Shown: positions 1 to 11,307 of the stretch, piece by piece
How positions within the stretch are numbered: the first letter of the stretch is position 1
Layout: each line of letters begins with the position of its first letter
Assembly (NCBI GenBank): GCA_934202215.1
Contig: CAKPXR010000043.1
Location: 1 to 11,339, forward strand
Direction of reading: 5' to 3'
Source of the DNA: an uncultured Veillonella sp.
GTDB taxonomy: Bacteria > Bacillota > Negativicutes > Veillonellales > Veillonellaceae
DNA length: 11,339 nt
Notes under the pieces: generated by a model
The model's input: only the letters and a program-made list of their open reading frames with translations
What the model was told of the DNA's origin: nothing
Databases searched by the model: none
Program-made: the position numbers and the translations under genes

Positions 1-2004
1 CTCTTTGCGATGGTACTAGCTATCGGCCTCGTAGTTGACGATGCTATCGTAGTAGTAGAGGCTGTTGAATACGAATTAAAATATAATGGCTTACCTCCTA
101 AAGAGGCGGCTATTAAAGCGATGGAAAATGTACAAGGCCCTGTAATTGGTATCGCCTTCGTATTGGTAGCGGTATTCGTACCGGTTGCTTTTATGGGTGG
201 TATGACAGGTATCCTTTATAAACAGTTTGCCTTAACAATTGCGGTTTCTGTTGTTATTTCCGCGATTATCGCCCTTGTTTTGACACCGGCATTATGTGCT
301 ACGATGTTGAAGCCTCACACACCAAAAGAACGTGAAGACTGGGTACATCGTCAGTTAAACAAATTTAATGCAGCTTTAGAGCGTTTTAGCAATTGGTATG
401 GTATCCAATTGGCTCGTTTAAGCCATCGTTTGAGCTTAACTGTTATTGCATTATTAATCTTTGCTGGTGGTACAGGTTTAGTATTCCACTTCTTACCAAC
501 ATCCTTTGTACCTGCAGAGGATAGTGGTTACTACATGATTGCTGTTAATGAGCCACCTGGTGCTACATCTGAACGTACTATGGCGACTCTTGAAAAAATT
601 GCCTCTTTCTTAGAAGGTAAAAATGATCCTGAAAAGCCTAAAGATGAGCAATTATTCCAAGAGGTATTTACTGTAGCTGACTTTGACCTCTTAGGGGGCG
701 GCCAAAAATCTAGTGCAGGTGTAATCTTTGCTACTATGTCTGACTGGAAGTATCGTACAACACAAGCTACATCTATTAGAGCTATGGTAGGTCAAACATT
801 TGGCTTTGCTGCACAAGGCGTACCAGAAGCAACAGTTATTGCCATGAATCCACCATCTATTCCAGGTCTTGGTACTACTGGTGGTTTTAGCATGTACTTA
901 ATCAATAAAGCTGGTGACAGCCCTCAAGTTATGGCGGAACGTGCTAATGAATTTATTGCAGAAGCTCGTAAGAGTCCAGCAATTCAATCTATTTATACTA
1001 CCTTTGATACATCTACGCCATCCTTACAATTTGATGTAAACCGTGAAAAAGCGGCTCAAGATGGTGTGGCATTAGCTGATATCTTTACTACATTACAAGG
1101 TTTCTATGGTAGTATTCAAGTCAATGACTTCACTACATATGGTAAAAATTACAAAGTAGTAGTTCAAGCTGAAGATGCATATCGTCAAAATGCGGATCAG
1201 CTTAATATGTTAGCTGTTCGCAATAGCAAGGGCCTTATGGTTCCAGTTTCCAACTATATTACGAAGGAACAAACAGGTACACCATCTAGTATTACTCGTT
1301 TTGATAATGCAATGGCCGTACAAATCGGTGGTTCTCAAGCAAATGGTTACTCCTCTGGTGACGCGATTAACGCATTGAAAGAGGCGGCAGCTAAAACATT
1401 GCCTGCAGGTTATTCTTATGACTGGGCAGGTCAATCTCGTGAAGAGTTGAAAGCTGGTTCTCAAACCATCATGATTCTTGGTTTAGGTCTAGTATTTGTA
1501 TTCTTAATCTTGGCCGCCTTGTATGAATCTTGGAAGGTTCCATTTGCCGTATTGTTCTCTGTACCATCTGGTATGATTGGTGCTTCTTTAGTTCCATTCT
1601 TGTTGAACTTTACAGGTAGATATTCCTTAGCTAACGATATTTATATGCAGATTGGTCTTTTAACCTTAGTAGGTTTGGCTGCGAAAAATGCGATTTTGAT
1701 CATTGAGTATGCTAAGATTCGTGTTGACGAACGTGGCATGAACGTTGTTGATGCTGCTATCGAAGCTGCAAAAATTCGTTTGCGTCCAATCTTGATGACA
1801 TCCTTTGCGTTCATCCTTGGTGTATTGCCATTGGCAGTATCTACTGGTGCTGGTTCTGGTGCTCGTACATCCATGGGTATTACTGTAGTAGCAGGGATGA
1901 CAACAGCAACATTGTTTGGTATCTTTATCATTCCAATGCTGTTCATCATCATTGAAACACTTGGACCTGGTTTGTTTACAAACCGCAAAAAAAATCACGA
2001 CTAA
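1..2004 (+). CDS. RND multidrug efflux transporter, inner-membrane subunit (AcrB/HAE1 type), 5' partial
   Basis: This is the proton-driven inner-membrane pump of a tripartite efflux system, which works with a periplasmic adaptor and an outer-membrane channel. The reading frame is open from base 1, so the start lies upstream. The first visible residues, LFAMVLAIGLVVDD, match TM4 of AcrB at about residue 395, so roughly the first 390 residues are missing; the 667 seen agree with the remainder of a ~1050-residue family member. The proton-relay pair equivalent to AcrB D407/D408 is at codons 37-42, and the TM10 lysine (K940 equivalent, in GLAAKNAILIIEYAK) is at 1684-1686. TM5/6 (FMGGMTG to LTPALCATML), the second periplasmic porter domain (about 500-1440) and TM8-12, with RLRPILMTS and STGAGSGAR, follow in order. 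The relay is intact, so the pump looks functional. The substrate cannot be read from sequence. The adaptor gene is probably upstream, out of view. Confidence 0.95.
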   Translation, partial: LFAMVLAIGLVVDDAIVVVEAVEYELKYNGLPPKEAAIKAMENVQGPVIGIAFVLVAVFVPVAFMGGMTGILYKQFALTIAVSVVISAIIALVLTPALCATMLKPHTPKEREDWVHRQLNKFNAALERFSNWYGIQLARLSHRLSLTVIALLIFAGGTGLVFHFLPTSFVPAEDSGYYMIAVNEPPGATSERTMATLEKIASFLEGKNDPEKPKDEQLFQEVFTVADFDLLGGGQKSSAGVIFATMSDWKYRTTQATSIRAMVGQTFGFAAQGVPEATVIAMNPPSIPGLGTTGGFSMYLINKAGDSPQVMAERANEFIAEARKSPAIQSIYTTFDTSTPSLQFDVNREKAAQDGVALADIFTTLQGFYGSIQVNDFTTYGKNYKVVVQAEDAYRQNADQLNMLAVRNSKGLMVPVSNYITKEQTGTPSSITRFDNAMAVQIGGSQANGYSSGDAINALKEAAAKTLPAGYSYDWAGQSREELKAGSQTIMILGLGLVFVFLILAALYESWKVPFAVLFSVPSGMIGASLVPFLLNFTGRYSLANDIYMQIGLLTLVGLAAKNAILIIEYAKIRVDERGMNVVDAAIEAAKIRLRPILMTSFAFILGVLPLAVSTGAGSGARTSMGITVVAGMTTATLFGIFIIPMLFIIIETLGPGLFTNRKKNHD

Positions 2005-2035
2005 TCATTTACATTAGATAATTTTGTAGAATGAC

Positions 2036-2072
2036 AAAAACACGTCACTACTTAGTAGTGGCGTGTTTTTTT
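2036..2072 (+). terminator. Intrinsic terminator after the RND gene
   Basis: A 16-bp stem (2036-2051 with 2055-2070, one G-U wobble) closes on a 3-nt loop and runs into seven T residues at 2066-2072. It starts about 30 bp after the transporter stop codon. The A-run on the left arm means it could also terminate in the opposite direction, but no convergent gene is present. Confidence 0.93.
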
Positions 2073-2082
2073 ATATAATTTA

Positions 2083-2091
2083 TGATATAAT
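2083..2091 (+). promoter_or_regulatory. Extended -10 promoter for ppaC
   Basis: TGA followed by a perfect TATAAT (2086-2091) forms an extended -10 element, with transcription expected to start near 2098. No good -35 hexamer is seen; the appropriate position falls in the T-run of the preceding terminator (about 2063-2069), so the TG extension probably compensates. A second weak possibility is TTGACG at 2111-2116 with TGAAAT at 2134-2139, 17 bp apart. Confidence 0.7.
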
Positions 2092-2109
2092 AGTATAGTT
2101 AAAAATCGG

Positions 2110-2125
2110 ATTGACGTAAGTCGAT
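2110..2125 (+). other. Small GNRA-capped hairpin in the ppaC 5' leader
   Basis: Six base pairs (2110-2115 with 2120-2125, including one U-G) enclose a GTAA loop, which as RNA would be a GNRA tetraloop. It lies about 12 nt into the predicted leader and 22 nt upstream of the Shine-Dalgarno site. It could stabilise the 5' end of the mRNA. It is short, and chance is possible. Confidence 0.3.
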
Positions 2126-2159
2126 ATTAAGTATGAAATTTATATAAAAGAGGTATATT

Positions 2160-3101
2160 ATGAGTGATGTAAAAACATATGTAGCAGGTCATAAAAGTCC
2201 TGATACAGATTCTATTTGTTCTGCTATTTCCTTTGCTAATTTCTTAACACAAATGGGCACACCAGCTACTCCAGTATGTGCAGGTGAAGCCAATAAAGAA
2301 ACAACATATGTATTGAATCATTTTGGTTTTGAACACCCTCAAATCGTTAAGAATTGGGAAGAATTCGCTCCAGAAGGCGGCAACTTGTACTTAACTGACC
2401 ATAACGAATCTAAACAAATCATTGATGGTTACAAATCCATGAATATGTGTGGCGTTGTGGATCATCACCGCATCGGTGACTTTGAAACTGATGGTCCTGT
2501 ATTTATGCGTTTAGAACCAGTAGGTTGCTCCAATACAATCATTACTAAATTGTACATGGAAAACAATCAAAAAATTCCTAAAGCTATTGCAGGCTTGATG
2601 TTGTCCGCTATCATTTCTGATACAGTTTTATTCCGTTCTCCAACATGTACTGAAACAGATAAAGAAATGGCTCATAAATTGGCAGAAATCGCTGGTGTAG
2701 ATATCGAGTCCTATGGCCTTGATATGCTAAAAGCTGGTGCAGATATTTCTGATTTGACTAATGACGATATCGTTCGTACAGACATGAAAGAATTCTCCGA
2801 AGCAGATAAAACAATTTCTATCGGTCAAATTTCTGTTATGGATACAACAGATGTATTGGCAAAACAAGCTGAACTTGTAGCTGCATTAGAGGCTCTTCGC
2901 AGTGCTAATAACTATGATGCTTCTTATATCATGGTTACAAATATTCTTGATGAAAGCACTACATTGTTATTCAGTGGTGATGTGGAAGCAGTAGTAACAA
3001 AAGCATTTGAAAAAGAAGTTAAAGACAATGGTGTATTCTTGCCAAATACTATGTCTCGTAAAAAACAAATCGTACCACCAATTCTTGGTGCTATGAAATA
3101 G
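2160..3101 (+). CDS. ppaC: Manganese-dependent inorganic pyrophosphatase (family II, DHH)
   Basis: This cytoplasmic enzyme hydrolyses pyrophosphate to two phosphates, pulling DNA, RNA and aminoacyl-tRNA synthesis forward. The 313 residues match the usual length of about 310. Family II metal ligands are all visible: H11, D15 and D17 in GHKSPDTDS, D80-H81-N82, the D101-H102-H103 triad that names the DHH family, and D154 in IISD. The C-terminal DHHA2 domain carries the substrate-binding SRKKQ motif at 299-303. There is no CBS/DRTGG regulatory insert, so it is the short form without adenine-nucleotide control. The start is supported by AAGAGG at 2148-2153, 6 nt before the ATG. The gene stands alone between two terminators with its own promoter, as expected for a housekeeping function. 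The identification is very secure. Confidence 0.97.
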   Translation: MSDVKTYVAGHKSPDTDSICSAISFANFLTQMGTPATPVCAGEANKETTYVLNHFGFEHPQIVKNWEEFAPEGGNLYLTDHNESKQIIDGYKSMNMCGVVDHHRIGDFETDGPVFMRLEPVGCSNTIITKLYMENNQKIPKAIAGLMLSAIISDTVLFRSPTCTETDKEMAHKLAEIAGVDIESYGLDMLKAGADISDLTNDDIVRTDMKEFSEADKTISIGQISVMDTTDVLAKQAELVAALEALRSANNYDASYIMVTNILDESTTLLFSGDVEAVVTKAFEKEVKDNGVFLPNTMSRKKQIVPPILGAMK

Positions 3102-3122
3102 TATAGTAGTATACAAAGGGAA

Positions 3123-3153
3123 AAGAACGTTGCTTGCAACGTTCTTCTTCTCT
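3123..3153 (+). terminator. Intrinsic terminator after ppaC
   Basis: A perfect 11-bp inverted repeat (3123-3133 with 3136-3146) runs into a T-rich tail, CTTCTCT, that is interrupted by C residues. It begins about 20 bp past the ppaC stop. The nominal loop is only 2 nt, so in RNA the innermost pair probably opens to give a 4-nt loop. Confidence 0.8.
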
Positions 3154-3172
3154 ATTTATATGATTATCAAAT

Positions 3173-3178
3173 TATAGT
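3173..3178 (+). promoter_or_regulatory. Weak candidate -10 element for pcrA-ligA
   Basis: TATAGT lies between the ppaC terminator and pcrA, about 28 bp before the start codon. TATGAT at 3159-3164 is an alternative. Neither has a convincing -35 hexamer. A promoter is expected somewhere in 3150-3195 because the terminator precedes it, but its exact position is uncertain. Confidence 0.3.
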
Positions 3179-3205
3179 ATATGTAAGGGCGATAGGGGTG
3201 TTCCG

Positions 3206-7425
<4,220 letters not shown>

Positions 7426-7443
7426 TTATACATTCTATAATGT

Positions 7444-7473
7444 TTTGAAAATATATATTATTTGCTTTATAAT
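7444..7473 (+). promoter_or_regulatory. Sigma-A-type promoter for gatCAB
   Basis: TTGAAA (7444-7449, five of six matches to the -35 consensus) is followed after 18 bp by a perfect TATAAT (7468-7473). Transcription should start near 7480, giving a short leader of about 20 nt before the gatC start codon at 7500. Confidence 0.75.
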
Positions 7474-7484
7474 AAATAATTATG

Positions 7485-7494
7485 AAAGGATGTG
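7485..7494 (+). promoter_or_regulatory. Ribosome binding site that fixes the gatC start
   Basis: AAAGGATGTG lies 5-14 nt before the ATG at 7500. The in-frame ATG at 7482 lies upstream of this site, has no Shine-Dalgarno sequence of its own and sits at the predicted transcription start. It is therefore not the start. Confidence 0.8.
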
Positions 7495-7499
7495 TCTCG

Positions 7500-7790
7500 A
7501 TGAAAATCAGCCAAGAGGAAATTAGAAAAATCGCCTGGCTTTCACGTTTGGAAGTTAAGGAAGAACATATGGCACATGTAGAAAAAGAGTTATCCGATAT
7601 CTTGACTTATGTTGCTGAACTAGATGCATTAGAGCTTAATGATGTAGAACCAATGGCTCATGCAGTACCATTGAACAATGTATTTAGAGAGGATGAAACA
7701 AAACCATCCTTAGACCATGATTTAGCTTTGTCCAATGCTCCAGAAGCAGAGGATGGGTACTTTAAAGTACCTCGCGTTGTACAAGAATAG
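7500..7790 (+). CDS. gatC: Aspartyl/glutamyl-tRNA(Asn/Gln) amidotransferase subunit C
   Basis: GatC is the small subunit of the GatCAB amidotransferase, which converts misacylated Glu-tRNA(Gln) and/or Asp-tRNA(Asn) to the correct amide form. It wraps around the GatA-GatB interface and stabilises the complex without catalysing the reaction. From the chosen ATG the product is 96 residues, the usual length. It shows the family pattern: an N-terminal helix ([16 protein letters not shown]), a central helical stretch ([13 protein letters not shown]), the [18 protein letters not shown] segment and the C-terminal [15 protein letters not shown]. An ATG 18 bp upstream would add MKGCVS but lacks a ribosome site. 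It is the first gene of gatC-gatA-gatB, and gatA begins 11 bp after its stop. Confidence 0.96.
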   Translation: MKISQEEIRKIAWLSRLEVKEEHMAHVEKELSDILTYVAELDALELNDVEPMAHAVPLNNVFREDETKPSLDHDLALSNAPEAEDGYFKVPRVVQE

Positions 7791-7794
7791 GAGG
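7788..7794 (+). promoter_or_regulatory. Strong ribosome binding site of gatA, overlapping the gatC stop
   Basis: TAGGAGG includes the gatC stop codon TAG and lies 7 nt before the GTG start of gatA. The strong site offsets the weaker GTG initiation codon and suggests translational coupling. The downstream TTTCGCT is nearly the same as at gatB. Confidence 0.85.
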
Positions 7795-7801
7795 TTTCGC
7801 T

Positions 7802-9262
7802 GTGGCAACAATTCATGAATTACACAAGAAACTAGTGAATAAAGAAATCAGTGCCGTAGAATTGACGAATGCTGTTATTGCACATAAAGCGAAAGTGGAA
7901 CCGACTGTACATGCGTACTTGTCCGATTCTCATGATCGTGCTTTAGCTACAGCTAAGCTTGTAGATGAAGCAATTGCTAAAGGTGAAGCTATTTCTCCAT
8001 TGGCAGGTATTCCTGGTGCAATTAAAGATAATATTTGTATTAAAGATGAACCTGCAACATGTGCATCTAAAATGTTAGAGAACTTTGTACCTCCATACAA
8101 TGCGTCTGTTATTGAACGTTTACAAGATAATCAATTTGTAAGTCTTGGTAAACTTAACATGGACGAATTTGCTATGGGTGGTTCAACAGAAAACTCTGCA
8201 TTAGCAAAAACTAGTAATCCTTGGAATGCTGATTGTGTACCAGGTGGTTCTTCTGGTGGTAGTGCAGCAGCTGTATCTAGTGGCTCCGCTATTTGGGCTC
8301 TTGGCTCTGATACTGGTGGGTCTATTCGTCAACCAGCATCCTTCTGTGGTGTTGTAGGCTTAAAACCAACATACGGTAATGTATCTCGTTATGGTTTAAT
8401 CGCCTTTGCATCCTCTTTAGACCAAATTGGACCTGTTACTCGTGATGTAACAGATGCTGCTTTAGTATTAAATGCCATCTCTGGTCATGATGCGAAAGAC
8501 TCCACATCTATTCCAGGTACTCGTGTAGACTACACTACAGCTCTTGTAAATGATGTAAAAAATCTTAAAATCGGTGTGCCAAAAGAATTCTTTGGCGAAG
8601 GTCTCAATAGCGAAGTTCGTAAAGCTATGGAAGAGGCTATCGAAACATATAAAAAATTAGGTGCTGAAATCGTTGAGGTTTCTTTACCTAACTCTAAATA
8701 TGCGTTGTCTGCATACTATATCATCGCATTGGCAGAAGCTAGCTCTAACTTGGCTCGTTATGACGGTGTAAGCTATGGTATGCGCGTATCTGCAGATAAT
8801 CTAGTAGATATGTCCACTAAAACTCGTACGGAAGGTTTTGGTCCTGAAGTACAACGCCGTATCTTATTAGGTACTTATGTATTGAGCGCTGGTTACTATG
8901 ATGCTTACTATTTGAAAGCATTAAAAGTACGTCGCCTCATTAAAAATGAATTTGATGAAGCATTCTCCAAAGTGGATTTGATTTTAACACCAACTGCACC
9001 TAATACATCTTATAAATTTGGTGAAAAAGCAAATGATCCATTAGCAATGTACTTAGAAGATATCTGTACAGTACCAGCAAACCTTGCAGGTATTCCAGGT
9101 ATTAGCATTCCAGCAGGTATGAGCAGCAGCAATTTGCCAATCGGCTTACAATTGCTTGGTCCTGCTATGGGTGAAGAAACATTGTTACGTGCCGCTTTCA
9201 CATTTGAACAAGCACGTCCAGATTGTCAATTAGTAGCACCAACTGGGGAGGTTTCTCTATGA
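7802..9262 (+). CDS. gatA: Aspartyl/glutamyl-tRNA(Asn/Gln) amidotransferase subunit A (glutaminase)
   Basis: GatA hydrolyses glutamine and sends the ammonia through an internal channel to GatB. It belongs to the amidase-signature family, and its 486 residues match the family. The Ser-cisSer-Lys triad is complete: K75 in GAIKDN, S150 in PGGSSGGS and the nucleophile S174 in DTGGSIRQP. The 75- and 24-residue spacings agree with known GatA enzymes. [20 protein letters not shown] and [12 protein letters not shown] complete the signature region (about 183-216), and YYDAYYLKA and SIPAG lie in the C-terminal part. The start is GTG with a strong TAGGAGG 7 nt upstream. Its TGA stop overlaps the ATG of gatB by the sequence ATGA, so the two subunits are probably made in a fixed ratio through coupling. 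Confidence 0.98.
   Translation: MATIHELHKKLVNKEISAVELTNAVIAHKAKVEPTVHAYLSDSHDRALATAKLVDEAIAKGEAISPLAGIPGAIKDNICIKDEPATCASKMLENFVPPYNASVIERLQDNQFVSLGKLNMDEFAMGGSTENSALAKTSNPWNADCVPGGSSGGSAAAVSSGSAIWALGSDTGGSIRQPASFCGVVGLKPTYGNVSRYGLIAFASSLDQIGPVTRDVTDAALVLNAISGHDAKDSTSIPGTRVDYTTALVNDVKNLKIGVPKEFFGEGLNSEVRKAMEEAIETYKKLGAEIVEVSLPNSKYALSAYYIIALAEASSNLARYDGVSYGMRVSADNLVDMSTKTRTEGFGPEVQRRILLGTYVLSAGYYDAYYLKALKVRRLIKNEFDEAFSKVDLILTPTAPNTSYKFGEKANDPLAMYLEDICTVPANLAGIPGISIPAGMSSSNLPIGLQLLGPAMGEETLLRAAFTFEQARPDCQLVAPTGEVSL
9245..9251 (+). promoter_or_regulatory. Ribosome binding site of gatB inside the end of gatA
   Basis: GGGGAGG lies 7 nt before the ATG at 9259 and within the last codons of gatA. 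It selects this ATG over the in-frame ATG at 9223, which has no comparable site and would lie deeper in gatA. Confidence 0.85.
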
Positions 9263-10707
9263 GTAGTAAATACGAAACAGTCGTTGGTTTAGAGGTTCAT
9301 ACAGAGCTTAAGACTAAGTCTAAAATCTTCTGTGGTTGTACCACTGAATTCGGCGGCGATCAAAATACACATGTATGCCCAGTATGCCTAGGCTTACCTG
9401 GTGCTATGCCTGTGTTAAATAAACAAGTAGTAGAATTTGCTATCAAAGTAGGTTTAGCATTGAACTGTGAAATTCTAAACTTTAACAAATTTGACCGTAA
9501 AAACTACTACTATCCAGATTTGCCAAAAAACTATCAAACATCACAATACGATTTGCCAATTTGCTTGAATGGTCATTTAGACATCGAAGTAAATGGTGAA
9601 ACTAAACGCATTGGTATTACGCGTATTCACATGGAAGAAGATGCTGGTAAACTCGTTCATAGTGGCAACACTATTTCCGATTCTAAGTCTTCTAATGTTG
9701 ACTATAACCGTACTGGTGTACCTCTTCTTGAAATCGTATCCGAACCAGATATTCGTTCCGGTGCAGAAGCGAGAGCCTATGTTGAAAAACTACGTTCTAT
9801 CTTGCAATACTTAGAAGTATCTGACGGTCGTATGGAAGAAGGTTCCTTGCGTGGTGACTGTAACGTATCCGTGCGTTTGCGCGGTACTAAAGAGTTTGGC
9901 ACACGTACAGAAACTAAGAATGTTAACTCCTTAACAGCTATCCAAAAGGTTGTCGAATATGAAGCATTGCGTCAAGCTAAGTTGATCGAAGCTGGTGGCA
10001 AAGTAGATCAAGAAACACGTACTTGGGATGATGCTCAAGGTATTACTATTGGTATGCGTAAGAAAGACGAAGAAAACGACTACCGTTACTTCCCTGAACC
10101 TGACTTGGTTCCAATTGTAATTACAGATGAAAAAATCGAAGAAGTTCGTCGTGCATTACCAGAATTACAAGATGCTAAGATTGAACGCTTTGTATCTGAA
10201 TATGGCTTGTCTCGCGAAGATGCAACAATCCTTACTGTATCTCGTAAGACTGCAGATTTCTTAGATGCTACTGTAAAAGCTGGTGCAAATCCTAAAACTG
10301 TATCCAACTGGATGCTTGGTGACTTGTCTAAGATGATCAATGAAAGCGGTTTAACATTCGCTGAATCTAAAGTAAGCCCAGAAAGCTTAGCTGGTATGAT
10401 TGGACTTATTGAAAAAGGTATAATATCCGGTAAAATTGCGAAAAAGGTTATCGTATCCATGTGGGAATCCGGTAAGGATGCTGACACTATCGTAAAAGAA
10501 GAAGGCCTTGTTCAAATCACTGATACTGGTGCTATCGAAGAAATAGTTAAGCAAGTTATTGCTAATAATCCACAACCTGTGGCAGACTTCAAAGGTGGCA
10601 ATGGTAAGGCTATTGGCTTCTTAGTAGGCCAAGTTATGAAGGAATCTAAAGGCCGTGCTAATCCTGGTATGGTAAATGAATTGCTTCAAAAATACTTGAA
10701 AGACTAA
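9259..10707 (+). CDS. gatB: Aspartyl/glutamyl-tRNA(Asn/Gln) amidotransferase subunit B (kinase/transamidase)
   Basis: GatB binds the misacylated tRNA, phosphorylates the side-chain carboxylate with ATP and transfers ammonia from GatA to it. The 482-residue product is close to the usual 475-480. The N-terminal catalytic cradle shows VGLEVHTEL (8-16), a zinc site C25-x-C27 with C40-x2-C43 in [30 protein letters not shown] (78-98), HMEEDAGK (124-131) and [14 protein letters not shown] (151-164). [12 protein letters not shown] (195-206) and [17 protein letters not shown] (219-235) follow. The end (about 300-482) is the helical tail with the YqeY-like tRNA-binding domain, finishing in [18 protein letters not shown] and NELLQKYL. 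The chosen ATG overlaps the gatA stop as ATGA and has a strong ribosome site; an upstream start at 9223 would add 12 residues and is less likely. It ends the operon. Confidence 0.97.
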   Translation: MSSKYETVVGLEVHTELKTKSKIFCGCTTEFGGDQNTHVCPVCLGLPGAMPVLNKQVVEFAIKVGLALNCEILNFNKFDRKNYYYPDLPKNYQTSQYDLPICLNGHLDIEVNGETKRIGITRIHMEEDAGKLVHSGNTISDSKSSNVDYNRTGVPLLEIVSEPDIRSGAEARAYVEKLRSILQYLEVSDGRMEEGSLRGDCNVSVRLRGTKEFGTRTETKNVNSLTAIQKVVEYEALRQAKLIEAGGKVDQETRTWDDAQGITIGMRKKDEENDYRYFPEPDLVPIVITDEKIEEVRRALPELQDAKIERFVSEYGLSREDATILTVSRKTADFLDATVKAGANPKTVSNWMLGDLSKMINESGLTFAESKVSPESLAGMIGLIEKGIISGKIAKKVIVSMWESGKDADTIVKEEGLVQITDTGAIEEIVKQVIANNPQPVADFKGGNGKAIGFLVGQVMKESKGRANPGMVNELLQKYLKD

Positions 10708-10718
10708 TTTGTCTCTTA

Positions 10719-10736
10719 GCCTATAGTCGCATAGGC
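10719..10736 (+). other. Short hairpin just after gatB
   Basis: A perfect 6-bp inverted repeat, GCCTAT with ATAGGC, encloses a 6-nt loop 11 nt after the gatB stop codon. It has no T-run, so it is unlikely to terminate alone. It may protect the 3' end of the operon mRNA or act together with the larger hairpin 17 nt downstream. Confidence 0.4.
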
Positions 10737-10752
10737 AATACAAATAAAATCA

Positions 10753-10807
10753 ATCTCCTATAGATATATGAACTTATATCTGTAGGGGATATTTATTTGC
10801 ATTTTTT
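10753..10807 (+). terminator. Terminator of the gatCAB operon
   Basis: A 16-bp stem (10753-10768 with 10775-10790, two G-U wobbles) closes on a 6-nt loop and is followed by ATTTATTT and then six T residues at 10802-10807. The main T-run begins 11 nt after the stem, so the T-rich stretch next to the stem probably supplies the release signal. An outer A-rich/T-rich pairing (AAATAA near 10742 with TTATTT near 10793) could extend the stem. Confidence 0.75.
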
Positions 10808-10818
10808 ATGTTAAAGTA

Positions 10819-10827
10819 TGGTATAAT
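10819..10827 (+). promoter_or_regulatory. Extended -10 promoter for the small membrane-protein gene
   Basis: TGG plus a perfect TATAAT (10822-10827), with a poor -35 (TTGCAT at 10797-10802, 19 bp away), gives an expected transcription start near 10834. It sits just beyond the gatB terminator, the same arrangement as at ppaC. Starting there excludes translation from the in-frame ATG at 10831. Confidence 0.7.
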
Positions 10828-10862
10828 AGGTTGTATAAAATTAATTATTATTTTGGTCATAT

Positions 10863-10868
10863 AAAGGA
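10863..10868 (+). promoter_or_regulatory. Ribosome binding site deciding the start at 10876
   Basis: AAAGGA lies 7 nt before the ATG at 10876 and 4 nt before the adjacent in-frame ATG at 10873. The spacing favours 10876, though 10873 cannot be ruled out. Confidence 0.7.
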
Positions 10869-10875
10869 CTTAATG

Positions 10876-11292
10876 ATGAATGATCAACAGAATATAAATA
10901 ACAATCAAAATACATACAGAAGTAGTGAGCGTAGCGATAGCTTTGGCAGTCATGCTCGTTCTGCAGAGCCTAACACACGCGTATTATCTGATGATGAACG
11001 CCGTTATTTTGATGGTGTAACTATTGAAGAGGTAGGCGACTCTGTTCATGTAGACTCTACACCTAGTAATATGAATGAAGAATACCAACGAGGTGAAAAG
11101 TTTAATCAATATGGTCCACACGTTAAGGTATATAGCTTTAATAGTACAAGCTGGCTGAGTCGTATCATTTTAATTATTATTCTAGCTGTCGTGCTAGCGG
11201 CTGTAGTCTTCTTTGGTGGCATCATCCTATCTGTGGTAGGCGTTGTCATTTTAGTGGGGGCCGTTATTTCCTTTATCTTCGGCCTCTTTTAA
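10876..11292 (+). CDS. Unrecognised small membrane protein with C-terminal two-helix hairpin
   Basis: I do not recognise this 138-residue protein and assign no function. Residues 1-90 are hydrophilic and low in hydrophobic clusters: an Asn/Gln-rich start (DQQNINNNQ), a Ser/Arg-rich stretch and an acidic part around LSDDERRYFDGVTIEEVGD (38-56). A short segment, GPHVKVYSFNSTSWLSR (80-96), leads into two almost continuous hydrophobic helices (about 97-113 and 116-137) joined at FFGG, with the chain ending at GLF. There is no signal peptide. R96 before the first helix and the absence of a charged tail suggest a cytoplasmic N-terminal domain anchored by a C-terminal hairpin. An upstream in-frame ATG at 10831 precedes the predicted transcription start and has no ribosome site, so I reject it. 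It has its own promoter, so it is probably not part of gatCAB. The gene is likely real, given the promoter, ribosome site and coherent membrane pattern. Confidence 0.8.
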   Translation: MNDQQNINNNQNTYRSSERSDSFGSHARSAEPNTRVLSDDERRYFDGVTIEEVGDSVHVDSTPSNMNEEYQRGEKFNQYGPHVKVYSFNSTSWLSRIILIIILAVVLAAVVFFGGIILSVVGVVILVGAVISFIFGLF

Positions 11293-11301
11293 TGGTATAA
11301 T
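11293..11301 (+). promoter_or_regulatory. Extended -10 promoter overlapping the end of the membrane-protein gene
   Basis: TGG followed by a perfect TATAAT (11296-11301) begins right at the TAA stop of the preceding gene (11290-11292). Transcription should start near 11308. The -35 region lies inside the coding sequence and is a poor match. It drives whatever lies beyond the right edge. Confidence 0.65.
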
Positions 11302-11307
11302 ATATAT

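Noticed and set aside
1641..1998. Two overlapping minus-strand frames of 110-115 codons over the end of the RND gene
   Set aside because: Both are antisense to conserved transmembrane helices TM10-TM12 of the transporter, and nothing independent supports them.
9593..9814. 73-codon plus-strand frame inside gatB
   Set aside because: Out-of-frame shadow of the conserved catalytic region; no ribosome site.
10419..10424. TATAAT within gatB as an internal promoter
   Set aside because: It encodes conserved residues (KGIIS), no -35 hexamer lies at 16-19 bp, and no gene starts near it. A similar TATAAT near 4433 in pcrA was rejected for the same reason.
10086..10487. 133-codon open frame on the minus strand inside gatB
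   Set aside because: It lies fully within a well-conserved gene, has no ribosome site or promoter and encodes no recognisable motif; it is an antisense shadow of gatB codon use.
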